From positions 1 to 10,220 of the forward strand of contig CAMLKK010000072.1 in the NCBI GenBank assembly GCA_946480715.1: a stretch of 10,220 nucleotides of DNA, read 5' to 3'. The translations under genes and the position numbers were made by a program. Shown here one piece after another: positions 1 through 6,282 of this stretch (position 1 is the stretch's first letter; every line of letters begins with the position of its first letter). The notes below the pieces were generated by a model. That model saw only the letters and a list, made by a program, of their open reading frames with translations. It was not told the origin of the DNA and searched no databases. The DNA comes from an uncultured Bacteriovorax sp. (GTDB lineage Bacteria; Bdellovibrionota; Bacteriovoracia; Bacteriovoracales; Bacteriovoracaceae).

Positions 1-74
1 GCTTTTATCGCCAATTCTTCTGCTAACTCCATAGCTTCTTGAAGAACTACTTTTTGTTCAGTGATTTTTTTCAT
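1..74 (-). CDS. Unrecognised protein, N-terminal fragment (runs off the left edge)
   Basis: Only the first 24 complete codons are in the window, starting MKKITEQKVVLQEAMELAEE and continuing LAIK. The stretch is charged and probably helical, with no recognisable motif, so no function is offered. The start is supported by context: its ATG overlaps the yacG stop codon in a TAATGA junction, which suggests translational coupling and places it third in the aminotransferase-yacG transcription unit. There is no signal peptide or membrane segment in the visible part. Confidence 0.55.
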   Translation of the reverse strand, partial: MKKITEQKVVLQEAMELAEELAIK

Positions 75-307
75 TAAAGATATTCGCTTTCTTCATCGAT
101 TGAATCATCTCCATCATTGGGATGATTTTTATTATCGTGCTCTGTTTGTCCTTTTTCATCTTTCGTTGGAACGGCATAACTTTCTTTGAACCAGTGGCCA
201 AGATCGATCAAACGACATTTTTCACAGCAAAAGGGTCTAAACTCCGAGCTATAATAATCAAACTGCGTATCACAAATAGGACATTTTACTTTCAAAATTT
301 TATTCAT
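74..307 (-). CDS. yacG: DNA gyrase inhibitor YacG, small zinc-finger protein
   Basis: YacG-family proteins are small cytoplasmic zinc proteins; E. coli YacG binds GyrB and inhibits gyrase. Seen here: a CPIC pair near the N-terminus, then FCCEKCRLIDLGHW and KESYAVP, the family's four-cysteine zinc site and LIDLG-W-E-Y-P signature. The C-terminal third is an acidic, Asp/Glu/Asn-rich and probably disordered tail. I chose the ATG at 307, giving 77 residues (MNKILKVKCPIC), because it puts the zinc finger at the usual distance from the N-terminus and overlaps the aminotransferase stop by only 8 bp. A longer form from the ATG at 346 has no Shine-Dalgarno and would add 13 residues encoded inside the upstream gene. 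yacG often sits beside coaE in proteobacteria, but coaE is not visible here. Gyrase inhibition is inferred from the family. Confidence 0.88.
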   Translation of the reverse strand: MNKILKVKCPICDTQFDYYSSEFRPFCCEKCRLIDLGHWFKESYAVPTKDEKGQTEHDNKNHPNDGDDSIDEESEYL

Positions 308-1061
308 ATCTTTCGCCAAATCTTCCAAATCCCTTAAGGACTTCATCGAATAATATATGGTCTTTCTTTTTGCTGTCGTAATTTTCTAAAAATCTTAAAC
401 CTGAAACGGAATTCGATAGCCAAATTTCTTGGGCCTCTAAAACTTCCAATTCTACAACATTTCTTTCTTCAACATCGTAATTGTTTTTTCTTAAAAATTC
501 TATAAGCATTAAGCGAGTAACACCACTTAGAACTTTCGAGCTTGGAACAGGAGTTATGATTTTTCGTCCAGGGGCCACGATGAAAACATTTGAAGTTGAG
601 GCTTCACAGAGAAAGTTATTTTCATCAAAGAAAATGATGTCTTCAGATTGCATCGTGCTTGCAATTCTTAATTCAGCTTCTGCAATGAGATAGGCCGGTG
701 ACTTCACATAGGGTGGCAGCATCGTTTCGGGCTTAATAGAAACGGCTTTTTGCGCTTTTAAGCTAACGGCCTTAGGACGATGTTCGTCGTCTGAGAAAAT
801 CAGGTTATCTTCGAAAATCATGATGCGAAAATATCTGTGAGGAACAAAATGTCTGGCCATCAGAGTTCTAATTTCATCTCGTCTTTCAAGCCAATTATTC
901 TTAGGAAATAACCAGTGGGCCCCATTGAGCAGTCGATCCAAATGGCGATCAAGAAAAACCATTTTACAATCATCCGAGATGAACGAAGTAAAAGTTTGGA
1001 GTCCCCTGTTCAAACTTGCTTGCTGATAATAATGACTTTCTGGTGGCAGGATTATTTTCAC
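300..1061 (-). CDS. Class IV PLP-dependent aminotransferase (PabC/IlvE/Dat family)
   Basis: A 253-residue cytoplasmic enzyme of the fold-type IV PLP family, which includes branched-chain aminotransferase, D-amino acid transaminase and aminodeoxychorismate lyase. Visible landmarks in order: the N-terminal DRHLDRLLNGA segment (38-48), the probable PLP-binding lysine K120 in VKSPAYL, the glutamate E153 in the family signature EASTSNVFI (153-161), and the phosphate-binding region SGVTR (179-183). The start is a GTG at 1061 with AAGAGG about 10 bp upstream; I see no better in-frame ATG. It is divergent from the KARI-like/panB/coaX operon across 67 bp and overlaps yacG downstream. The sequence does not distinguish the three activities. 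A branched-chain role would connect it to PanB, because transamination of valine gives 2-ketoisovalerate. A PabC role in folate synthesis is equally possible. Confidence 0.85.
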   Translation of the reverse strand: MKIILPPESHYYQQASLNRGLQTFTSFISDDCKMVFLDRHLDRLLNGAHWLFPKNNWLERRDEIRTLMARHFVPHRYFRIMIFEDNLIFSDDEHRPKAVSLKAQKAVSIKPETMLPPYVKSPAYLIAEAELRIASTMQSEDIIFFDENNFLCEASTSNVFIVAPGRKIITPVPSSKVLSGVTRLMLIEFLRKNNYDVEERNVVELEVLEAQEIWLSNSVSGLRFLENYDSKKKDHILFDEVLKGFGRFGERYE

Positions 1062-1128
1062 TGGGCACTAGCCTCTTGTATGGTTTAAGTGTAACTTTAT
1101 CCCAGAACCAATAGGAAGGAAATGAGAG

Positions 1129-2052
1129 ATGTCCGAGTTAAAAGCGGCCACAATAATTGGATTTGGATCACAAGCAAAGGCCTGGGCGCTCAATTTGCGC
1201 GACTCTGGAACGCTTGTGTCCATTGCCCTTAGAAAAGACAGTACAAACCTTCAAACGGCCCAAAAATTAGGTTTTAAAACGATTCTCACTGAGAGCAATG
1301 AACTAGAAAATTCAACTCTCTTGGTCATGCTCATTCCCGATGACCAGCATGCAGCTTTTTTAAAATCAAACCAAACCTTCCTGCCAAGCGGTGCGCATAT
1401 TGTCTACGCACATGGGTTCAGTTTAAGTAAGCATGCTCTTGATAAACATTACTCGCAATATAATCACTCACTACTTGCTCCAAAGGCGATTGCCAGTGAA
1501 GTTCGCTTTCAATATGAAGTGAAGGGAAAAATCGGCGCGGCTTTTCAATGCGAACCAAAACTTCAAAACGAAATAAAAGCATTGGCCAAAGCAGTCGGAA
1601 TAACCGCTCTCTATGCAAGCACTCCGTTGGAAGAGTGCCAGGCCGATTTGTTTTCAGAACAATCATTACTTTGTTCAATTCTTCCCTACGTCGCTCTAGA
1701 ATCATTTAACACTTTAAGAAAGAATAACATTTCACCAGAAGTTGCATTCATGGAGTGTTTCTTAGAATTAAAATCAATTTCACACGCACTTGTCACCCTC
1801 GGGCCAGAAGCATTCTTCAAATTAATTTCTCCGAACGCTTTAATCGGATCACAAAAAGGACGACAGCTTCTTATCAATGATCAATTCAAAAAAAGTCTTA
1901 ATGAACTTTTCAATGATGTAAAATCCGGAAAATTTTTTACTGAAGTTGAAAGAGATGCTGATGAATTAAGAAAAAATGTCATTCAGGAATGGGATAAAGA
2001 AGAACTCACACATTTATATAAAAAATTAAAAGCAGATTTGATTCCACAATAA
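1129..2052 (+). CDS. Ketol-acid reductoisomerase (IlvC)-like protein, candidate ketopantoate reductase
   Basis: A 307-residue member of the class I KARI family, which uses NADPH and Mg2+. The N-terminal Rossmann domain has GFGSQAKAWALNLRDSG (11-27) and a LRKDST loop (34-39) of the NADPH-binding type. The C-terminal helical domain keeps all seven class I catalytic positions: H95 (AHGF), K119 (APK), D173 and E177 (ADLFSEQ), E209 and E213 (ECFLE) and S234 (ISPNA). Around them, positions nearly invariant in true KARI have changed: PKGPGH is PKAIAS, ETDLFGEQ is CQADLFSEQ, and HELKLIVDL is LELKSISHA. The protein is slightly shorter than class I IlvC, which is about 330 residues. The start has AGGAAGGA 8 bp upstream. 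It lies 7 bp before panB, then coaX. IlvC enzymes can reduce ketopantoate in E. coli and Corynebacterium. I infer a dedicated pantoate-forming reductase. Ordinary IlvC activity is the alternative. Confidence 0.82.
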   Translation: MSELKAATIIGFGSQAKAWALNLRDSGTLVSIALRKDSTNLQTAQKLGFKTILTESNELENSTLLVMLIPDDQHAAFLKSNQTFLPSGAHIVYAHGFSLSKHALDKHYSQYNHSLLAPKAIASEVRFQYEVKGKIGAAFQCEPKLQNEIKALAKAVGITALYASTPLEECQADLFSEQSLLCSILPYVALESFNTLRKNNISPEVAFMECFLELKSISHALVTLGPEAFFKLISPNALIGSQKGRQLLINDQFKKSLNELFNDVKSGKFFTEVERDADELRKNVIQEWDKEELTHLYKKLKADLIPQ

Positions 2053-2059
2053 GGTTTTT

Positions 2060-2827
2060 ATGGAAAAGAAAAAATTAGACACCAGAAAAATTAGAGCATT
2101 TAAAAAGAAAACAGCAAAAAAAGGTCTCCAAGTTCTCACTTGCTACGATTTTCAAACAGCTCAACTTCTCAATGAAACTTCACTGGACATGATCTTAGTT
2201 GGCGACAGCGTTGGTAATGTTATCCTCGGATACGATCACACAATTCAGGTTGATCTTGATACGATGATTGTTTTTTCCAAAGCAGTTAAAAAAGGTGCTC
2301 CAGAAACTTTCGTCATTGCTGATCTTCCTTTCGGCACATATGCATCACTTGAAATGGGTCTTCAAAACTCAATTAAGCTTTTTCAACAATCAGGTGTAGA
2401 AGCTTTAAAACTTGAAGGAGCATATCCTTTCGAATGTCAGTTGATCGAACGTCTAACACAAATTGGTATTCCAGTTATGGGACACATTGGTCTCACTCCG
2501 CAATCAGTTCATGAGCAAGGCGGCTATTACACTCACGGTAAAGACACCGCTTCAAAGGCCCGTTTACTAAAAGAAGCAAAAGCACTTGAAGCGGCCGGAT
2601 GTTTCGCCATCGTTTTGGAATTTGTTGAAGAAAACGTTGCGAAAGAAATTACGTCGAAATTAAAAATTCCAACGATTGGAATCGGATCAGGTAAAGATAC
2701 TGACGGGCAAGTTCTCGTCATCAACGATCTCCTTCACCTTGGAAAAAAAGATCCACCGAAGTTTTGCAAACCAATCGGAAACGTTTACGAAGTAAAAAAG
2801 AAACTAATTAACGAATACTTAAAATGA
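2060..2827 (+). CDS. panB: 3-methyl-2-oxobutanoate hydroxymethyltransferase (ketopantoate hydroxymethyltransferase)
   Basis: PanB transfers a hydroxymethyl group from 5,10-methylenetetrahydrofolate to 2-ketoisovalerate, giving ketopantoate, the first committed step of pantothenate synthesis in the cytoplasm. The 255-residue protein shows the family motifs in order: TCYDF (27-31), LVGDSVGNVILGYD (46-59) with metal ligand D49, ADLPFGTY (87-94) with metal ligand D88, LKLEGA (116-121) with E119, PVMGHIGLTPQSV (138-150), the catalytic glutamate E187 in VLEFVEE, and IGIGSGKDTDGQVLV (206-220). Length and motif spacing are normal. An AAGG lies a few bases before the ATG. It follows the KARI-like gene by 7 bp and overlaps coaX by ATGA, so the three are almost certainly one transcript. 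Confidence 0.97.
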   Translation: MEKKKLDTRKIRAFKKKTAKKGLQVLTCYDFQTAQLLNETSLDMILVGDSVGNVILGYDHTIQVDLDTMIVFSKAVKKGAPETFVIADLPFGTYASLEMGLQNSIKLFQQSGVEALKLEGAYPFECQLIERLTQIGIPVMGHIGLTPQSVHEQGGYYTHGKDTASKARLLKEAKALEAAGCFAIVLEFVEENVAKEITSKLKIPTIGIGSGKDTDGQVLVINDLLHLGKKDPPKFCKPIGNVYEVKKKLINEYLK

Positions 2828-3519
2828 GATTAATCACGATCGATAATGGAAATACTAATCCAAATGTGGCCATTCACAATACGAAGGGATTTTCTGTTAT
2901 TGCTCTAGATGAATACTCTCCAGCATCATCCGATATTTTAATTGCCGCTAGTGTTGGAAAAAAATTAAATTTTCAAATCAATTTTGCGATTGGTGATTAC
3001 CGTAAAGAAGATCATTTTTTTGATATGCCCGTTCATTATGCAATGACTTTAGGTGAAGATCGCTTAGTGGCGGCTTATCATGCTTTCAAAAATTTAAAAA
3101 ATGATGAGTGTGCTTTGGTGATAGATGCGGGAACATTTATGACCATAGATCTAGTGACCGCGAACGGCTATATGGGAGGAGCAATCTTTCCTGGAATAAA
3201 TCGTTTCTTAGAAACTTACGGCCAAAGCGCTCAACTTCCAAAGTTTTCTAAAATTGATTTTCTTCAATATTTGAAAGCAAAGAAAAATGAAATACCTGTG
3301 GATACGAAAGAAGCAATCTTATTTGCCACGGAAAAATATTTAAGCTCGGTCGTGGATCAGATGATAACTAAGCACTCCCCTCATCGTATCATTTTAACGG
3401 GAGGGAGTGCTGATGAAATCGAATTGATTAATTCAAAAGTTCGTTTTGAGAAGGTTCCTCACTTAATACATTCAGCTTTACGGTTGATACATGATCTTCA
3501 TCTTGTAACAAGGCCTTAA
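2824..3519 (+). CDS. coaX: Type III pantothenate kinase
   Basis: CoaX phosphorylates pantothenate to 4'-phosphopantothenate. Unlike CoaA it is an ASKHA-fold enzyme, usually insensitive to CoA feedback and dependent on a monovalent cation. The 231 residues show DNGNTN (7-12, phosphate loop), LGEDR (76-80, pantothenate/catalytic region, normally G-A/P-DR), DAGTFMTID (101-109, ATP site), GGAIFPG (118-124) and TGGSA (192-196). It is at the short end of the family. The ATG lies inside the panB stop (ATGA), which indicates translational coupling. The last 30 codons are overlapped on the opposite strand by a small gene. The coaX reading frame still looks intact there, because the helix after TGGSA resembles the family's usual C-terminus. 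Confidence 0.93.
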   Translation: MRLITIDNGNTNPNVAIHNTKGFSVIALDEYSPASSDILIAASVGKKLNFQINFAIGDYRKEDHFFDMPVHYAMTLGEDRLVAAYHAFKNLKNDECALVIDAGTFMTIDLVTANGYMGGAIFPGINRFLETYGQSAQLPKFSKIDFLQYLKAKKNEIPVDTKEAILFATEKYLSSVVDQMITKHSPHRIILTGGSADEIELINSKVRFEKVPHLIHSALRLIHDLHLVTRP

Positions 3520-3721
3520 GCGAATCTGGAATTTCAACTGCACGGTATTTTTTCCCGTTCGTCGTGCGAATCCAATATCCCATCACTAATTTGTCTTCTA
3601 CAACCATACGAATGGGCTTCAAAGAAATAATGTGATCTGTATTAATAAGTAAACTTTCAAAAATGTTGTCTACTGACTGACCATCTTTTGGCGAAACGAT
3701 TTTAAATTTTTGCAGCGACAT
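3428..3721 (-). CDS. Small unrecognised protein overlapping coaX tail to tail
   Basis: A 97-residue soluble, slightly charged protein that I do not recognise. The gene looks real because its ATG follows a strong AGGAG at 3728-3732 with six-base spacing, and a TATACT box lies about 30 bp upstream. The middle (residues 26-72) reads as alternating beta strands ending in a helix: INTDHIISLKP, MGYWIRTTNGKKYRAVEIP, then SLKALL. The pattern loosely recalls small FlbD-like or LytTR-like DNA/RNA-binding folds, but this is only a resemblance and I give no function. The C-terminal 30 residues, after the compact core, are encoded antisense to the end of coaX and look unstructured. It lies 75 bp downstream of the DUF1275 gene on the same strand. 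Confidence 0.7.
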   Translation of the reverse strand: MSLQKFKIVSPKDGQSVDNIFESLLINTDHIISLKPIRMVVEDKLVMGYWIRTTNGKKYRAVEIPDSLKALLQDEDHVSTVKLNVLSEEPSQNELLN

Positions 3722-3753
3722 GGTCTTCTCCTAAATAGTGAACTTGTCGCTCT

Positions 3754-3759
3754 AGTATA
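3754..3759 (-). promoter_or_regulatory. Possible -10 box for the small gene at 3428-3721
   Basis: TATACT on the minus strand, 32 bp upstream of the ATG and just before the Shine-Dalgarno. No convincing -35 hexamer lies 16-18 bp further upstream, so this is a weak call. The 75 bp gap holding it separates the DUF1275 stop from the small gene and shows no hairpin terminator. Confidence 0.3.
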
Positions 3760-3796
3760 GATGATCTCGAGATGCTTAGGGACGTTCATGAAATCT

Positions 3797-4522
3797 TTAC
3801 AAGGCAGAGTGCGCGCGGAACCTTAACTTCCAGGCCACGAATAAACTTATAAGCATAGGTATAAGAAATCCGACGAATTCCAAGGCCTGAAAGGCGTAGG
3901 CACCAACGAGTGATCCCAAAATAAATGATACGATTATTCCTAATCTGCACCAAACCACAAAGAGTTCTTTTTTATCGACGGCATGTCTCATGGTCCATAG
4001 TCGCACGAGCCCTATACCTAAATCTGTTGAGGGACCGGTTATGTGTGTCGTTCTCACAACTGACTTTGAGGCAGATGAAATTGTGGCATTCTGAAGACCA
4101 CATGTTAGAGCGAGAATAAACAAAACGACATAATCTCTGCCGAAATTAAACTCCTCGCCAAAGTTTCCAAGCATTCCACTCATCCCTAATAAAGAGAGGG
4201 CCAATAAGTTAAGAATAATAAGCGAGAAAACCAAACTATATTTAGGAGGACGGCTTCTTAACCTTTGTCTTTCAATCAACCAAGCGGAAATCATAACCCC
4301 AATAAGAAAAACAAAAGGAACAAGTAATAGTCCCGCTGCCTTAAGAAAGTTACTCCGAACGGCTTCGGCCCCAAAAAGGGTCGCAAATCCAGTGATATGG
4401 GAAACGAACCTGTGAACAGATAGATATCCGCCGATATTGAGAATTCCACCTTGGAACCCCAATATAAACCAGACAAACATATTTCGTGGCTCATAGAGCG
4501 CATCGTGATCATTTTGAAACAT
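3797..4522 (-). CDS. DUF1275 (YoaK) family inner-membrane protein
   Basis: A 241-residue integral membrane protein with about six predicted hydrophobic segments (roughly 15-34, 62-84, 96-116, 130-149, 188-212 and 214-234). The DUF1275 hallmarks are clear: SHITGFATLFG (41-51) in the first half and CGLQNATISS (141-150) with TTHITGPSTDLG (158-169) in the second. The two HITG...T..G stretches make an internal repeat that suggests a duplicated half. The family's biochemical function is not established, and a transport role is often assumed. The ATG at 4522 has AGGAG upstream at rather long 12-base spacing; M15 is a weaker alternative. It is divergent from tcdA, with 57 bp or less between the starts. 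No functional link to its neighbours is evident. Confidence 0.9.
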   Translation of the reverse strand: MFQNDHDALYEPRNMFVWFILGFQGGILNIGGYLSVHRFVSHITGFATLFGAEAVRSNFLKAAGLLLVPFVFLIGVMISAWLIERQRLRSRPPKYSLVFSLIILNLLALSLLGMSGMLGNFGEEFNFGRDYVVLFILALTCGLQNATISSASKSVVRTTHITGPSTDLGIGLVRLWTMRHAVDKKELFVVWCRLGIIVSFILGSLVGAYAFQALEFVGFLIPMLISLFVAWKLRFRAHSAL

Positions 4523-4524
4523 AC

Positions 4525-4530
4525 TATAAT
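4525..4530 (+). promoter_or_regulatory. Possible tcdA promoter -10 box
   Basis: A consensus TATAAT on the plus strand, which would start transcription near 4537 and fits either candidate tcdA start. The -35 region is poor. The box sits between the divergent DUF1275 start codon and its Shine-Dalgarno, so the two genes' control signals interleave. On the other strand, TATACA at 4566-4571 could be the -10 for DUF1275. Confidence 0.4.
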
Positions 4531-4579
4531 TATTCTCCTGAGCCTTTTAAAAGAAAAGATGAAATTGTATAGTCACGAC

Positions 4580-5392
4580 ATGGAAAACAAAGAATTCAAT
4601 AGTGATGATTACAACAATCGTTTCGGCGGAATTGCCCGTCTCTACGGAATCAGCGGTTTAAAACGTCTTCTCAACGCCCGAGTAATGGTCATCGGAGTCG
4701 GTGGCGTGGGCTCATGGGCCGCGGAAGCACTCGCAAGATCGGGTGTTGGTTCAATTACCCTCATAGATCTAGACGATGTCTGCATCACAAACACTAATCG
4801 CCAGCTGCCAGCAATGGATGGTCAGTTTGGAAAATTAAAAGTTGAAGTTCTTCGTGAACGTATAATCGCTATCAATCCACAATGTAATGTTGTTGCTCAA
4901 GCTGATTTCTTTACAGAAAAAACGGCCGATGCTCTTCTAGATGCCCCAGTAGATTTCATCATTGAAGCTATAGACTCACTTAATAATAAATGTCTGCTCA
5001 TTTCAAAATGCCAGGAAAGAAATATACCTATCATGGTGGTTGGCGGTGCCGCTGGTAAACGCGATCCTTCACAAGTAAAGATTGTCGATCTGGGCGAGAC
5101 TGTAAAGGATGCTCTTCTCTTCAAACTCAGAAAGCAACTTCGTCAGCAACATGCTTTTCCAGGCAGTGGTGTGACTTCAATTAAGAAACGTCCAAAGTTC
5201 AACATCCCTTGTGTTTTTTCAGCAGAAGACCCAGTCTTCCCTACTGCTGAGGGCGAAACATGTGCTATCCCAGACCCTGAAACAAACCTGAAGCTAGACT
5301 GTGAATCAGGAATGGGTTCGATCACTCACGTGACGGCGACTTATGGAATGCTGGCCGCCGGACATGTGATCAATGCTTTAGCTCGAGCTTAA
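4580..5392 (+). CDS. tcdA: tRNA threonylcarbamoyladenosine dehydratase (TcdA/CsdL)
   Basis: TcdA is an E1/ThiF-fold ATP-dependent enzyme that cyclises t6A at position 37 of ANN-decoding tRNAs to ct6A. From the ATG at 4580 the protein has 270 residues. It shows RFGGIARLYG (14-23), the nucleotide loop GVGGVGSWAAEAL (39-51), DLDDVCITNTNRQ (63-75), the EAID segment (129-132), PCVFS (210-214) and LDCESGMGSITHVTATYG (239-256). C241 aligns with the conserved MDCASG cysteine of E. coli TcdA. I chose 4580 because it leaves 13 residues before RFGG, close to the 11 in E. coli. An ATG at 4559 is nearly as good and has a purine-rich leader. A frame open back to 4451 would run through the divergent DUF1275 gene and its promoter, so I reject that start. 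The exported gene 30 bp downstream may be cotranscribed. Confidence 0.95.
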   Translation: MENKEFNSDDYNNRFGGIARLYGISGLKRLLNARVMVIGVGGVGSWAAEALARSGVGSITLIDLDDVCITNTNRQLPAMDGQFGKLKVEVLRERIIAINPQCNVVAQADFFTEKTADALLDAPVDFIIEAIDSLNNKCLLISKCQERNIPIMVVGGAAGKRDPSQVKIVDLGETVKDALLFKLRKQLRQQHAFPGSGVTSIKKRPKFNIPCVFSAEDPVFPTAEGETCAIPDPETNLKLDCESGMGSITHVTATYGMLAAGHVINALARA

Positions 5393-5422
5393 GTCTCTAA
5401 ACAAATTGCCGATCAGACTGGT

Positions 5423-6280
5423 ATGAAAAAGTTTTTTCTCATATCCGCCTTAATATGCTCATCAGAGATCTGGGCCAAGTGTAACACAGGCGCCATCGGT
5501 GTTCATCATCAAACAGGTTTCGGCATATCAATTGGCGGCGGCGGAAGCAAAATGGGTTTTTATGATAAAGATACGACCAACGTTCCTTTATCAATCAACA
5601 ATGAATTGGCCTGCTATAAACGAACAAGTAAATTTTCAATAAAGAGTGAAGCTAAAAAAAATGAACAGGAAAAAAGCAAAATCGTCATCACTCCACTAAA
5701 AGTGGAATACGAAAATATTCCTAATCCCCATCATCGTGAATACGTCTTTGTTGAAAAAAATGCGAATCCACTTTTAAGAAAGTTCCATACCATCAGCTTT
5801 ATTTGCGCCGGTGAAATCCCCCTTTCGGTTGAAGGAAAAAGCGATCACGTACTTAAAATACTGGCAGATTCAAATAAGGCAGAAGTGATTGTCACTCATG
5901 TTTTTGCAACAGGTGCCGCCGCTGATAATATTCATAAGAACAATTCTAAGAAACTTGTCATGCAAGAGAGCTTTGATTTTTTCAAAAATCTCTATAATCA
6001 GAAGACTCTAAAAGAAGTCGTTTCCGATCATGAATGCTGCCAGGATATACGTGTTCCAAGTATTCTCAGCCATACTTCAGTTAATGCGCTGACCGGAGTA
6101 GAACGAAAAATTGCTTCAGAGTTTACAACTCTGGGTGCAGAAGTTCCCAACGGATGCAGTTCAGACTTTATTAAAACAATGCAACCCTATCTTTTAGAAA
6201 ATTATGAACAAAATGAATCATTGAAAGATTATAAAATTCAAAAGAAGTGGTTCTCTAACGACATCGTCCTTGAGTTTTAA
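5423..6280 (+). CDS. Exported protein of unknown function, first of a secreted pair
   Basis: A 285-residue protein that I do not recognise. The N-terminus is a clear signal peptide (MKKFFLISALICSSEIWA), probably cleaved after A18 before KCNTG. No lipobox is apparent, so it should be periplasmic or secreted. The mature part has six cysteines (20, 64, 128, 205, 206 and 245), including an adjacent HECC pair, which suggests disulfides. A glycine-rich stretch, GFGISIGGGGSKMG (32-45), lies near the mature N-terminus and is followed by a Lys/Glu-rich linker. I see no enzyme motif. The start codon has only a weak Shine-Dalgarno. The stop lies two bases before the next gene's ATG, which encodes a metzincin-like exported protein. 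The pair may be substrate/chaperone/inhibitor and protease, but that rests on proximity alone. Confidence 0.85.
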   Translation: MKKFFLISALICSSEIWAKCNTGAIGVHHQTGFGISIGGGGSKMGFYDKDTTNVPLSINNELACYKRTSKFSIKSEAKKNEQEKSKIVITPLKVEYENIPNPHHREYVFVEKNANPLLRKFHTISFICAGEIPLSVEGKSDHVLKILADSNKAEVIVTHVFATGAAADNIHKNNSKKLVMQESFDFFKNLYNQKTLKEVVSDHECCQDIRVPSILSHTSVNALTGVERKIASEFTTLGAEVPNGCSSDFIKTMQPYLLENYEQNESLKDYKIQKKWFSNDIVLEF

Positions 6281-6282
6281 CG

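Noticed and set aside
308..346. Longer yacG start at 346
   Set aside because: It has no Shine-Dalgarno and lies wholly inside the aminotransferase gene; the ATG at 307 gives the usual distance to the zinc finger.
481..693. Plus-strand ORF antisense to the aminotransferase
   Set aside because: The opposite strand carries the PLP enzyme motifs; this frame has none.
4291..4512. Minus-strand 73-residue ORF inside DUF1275
   Set aside because: Out-of-frame shadow of the membrane protein gene, with no recognisable domain.
4451..4579. A longer N-terminus for tcdA from the ATG at 4451
   Set aside because: It would run antisense through the DUF1275 start and across the candidate promoter, and adds 43 hydrophobic or charged residues absent from the family.
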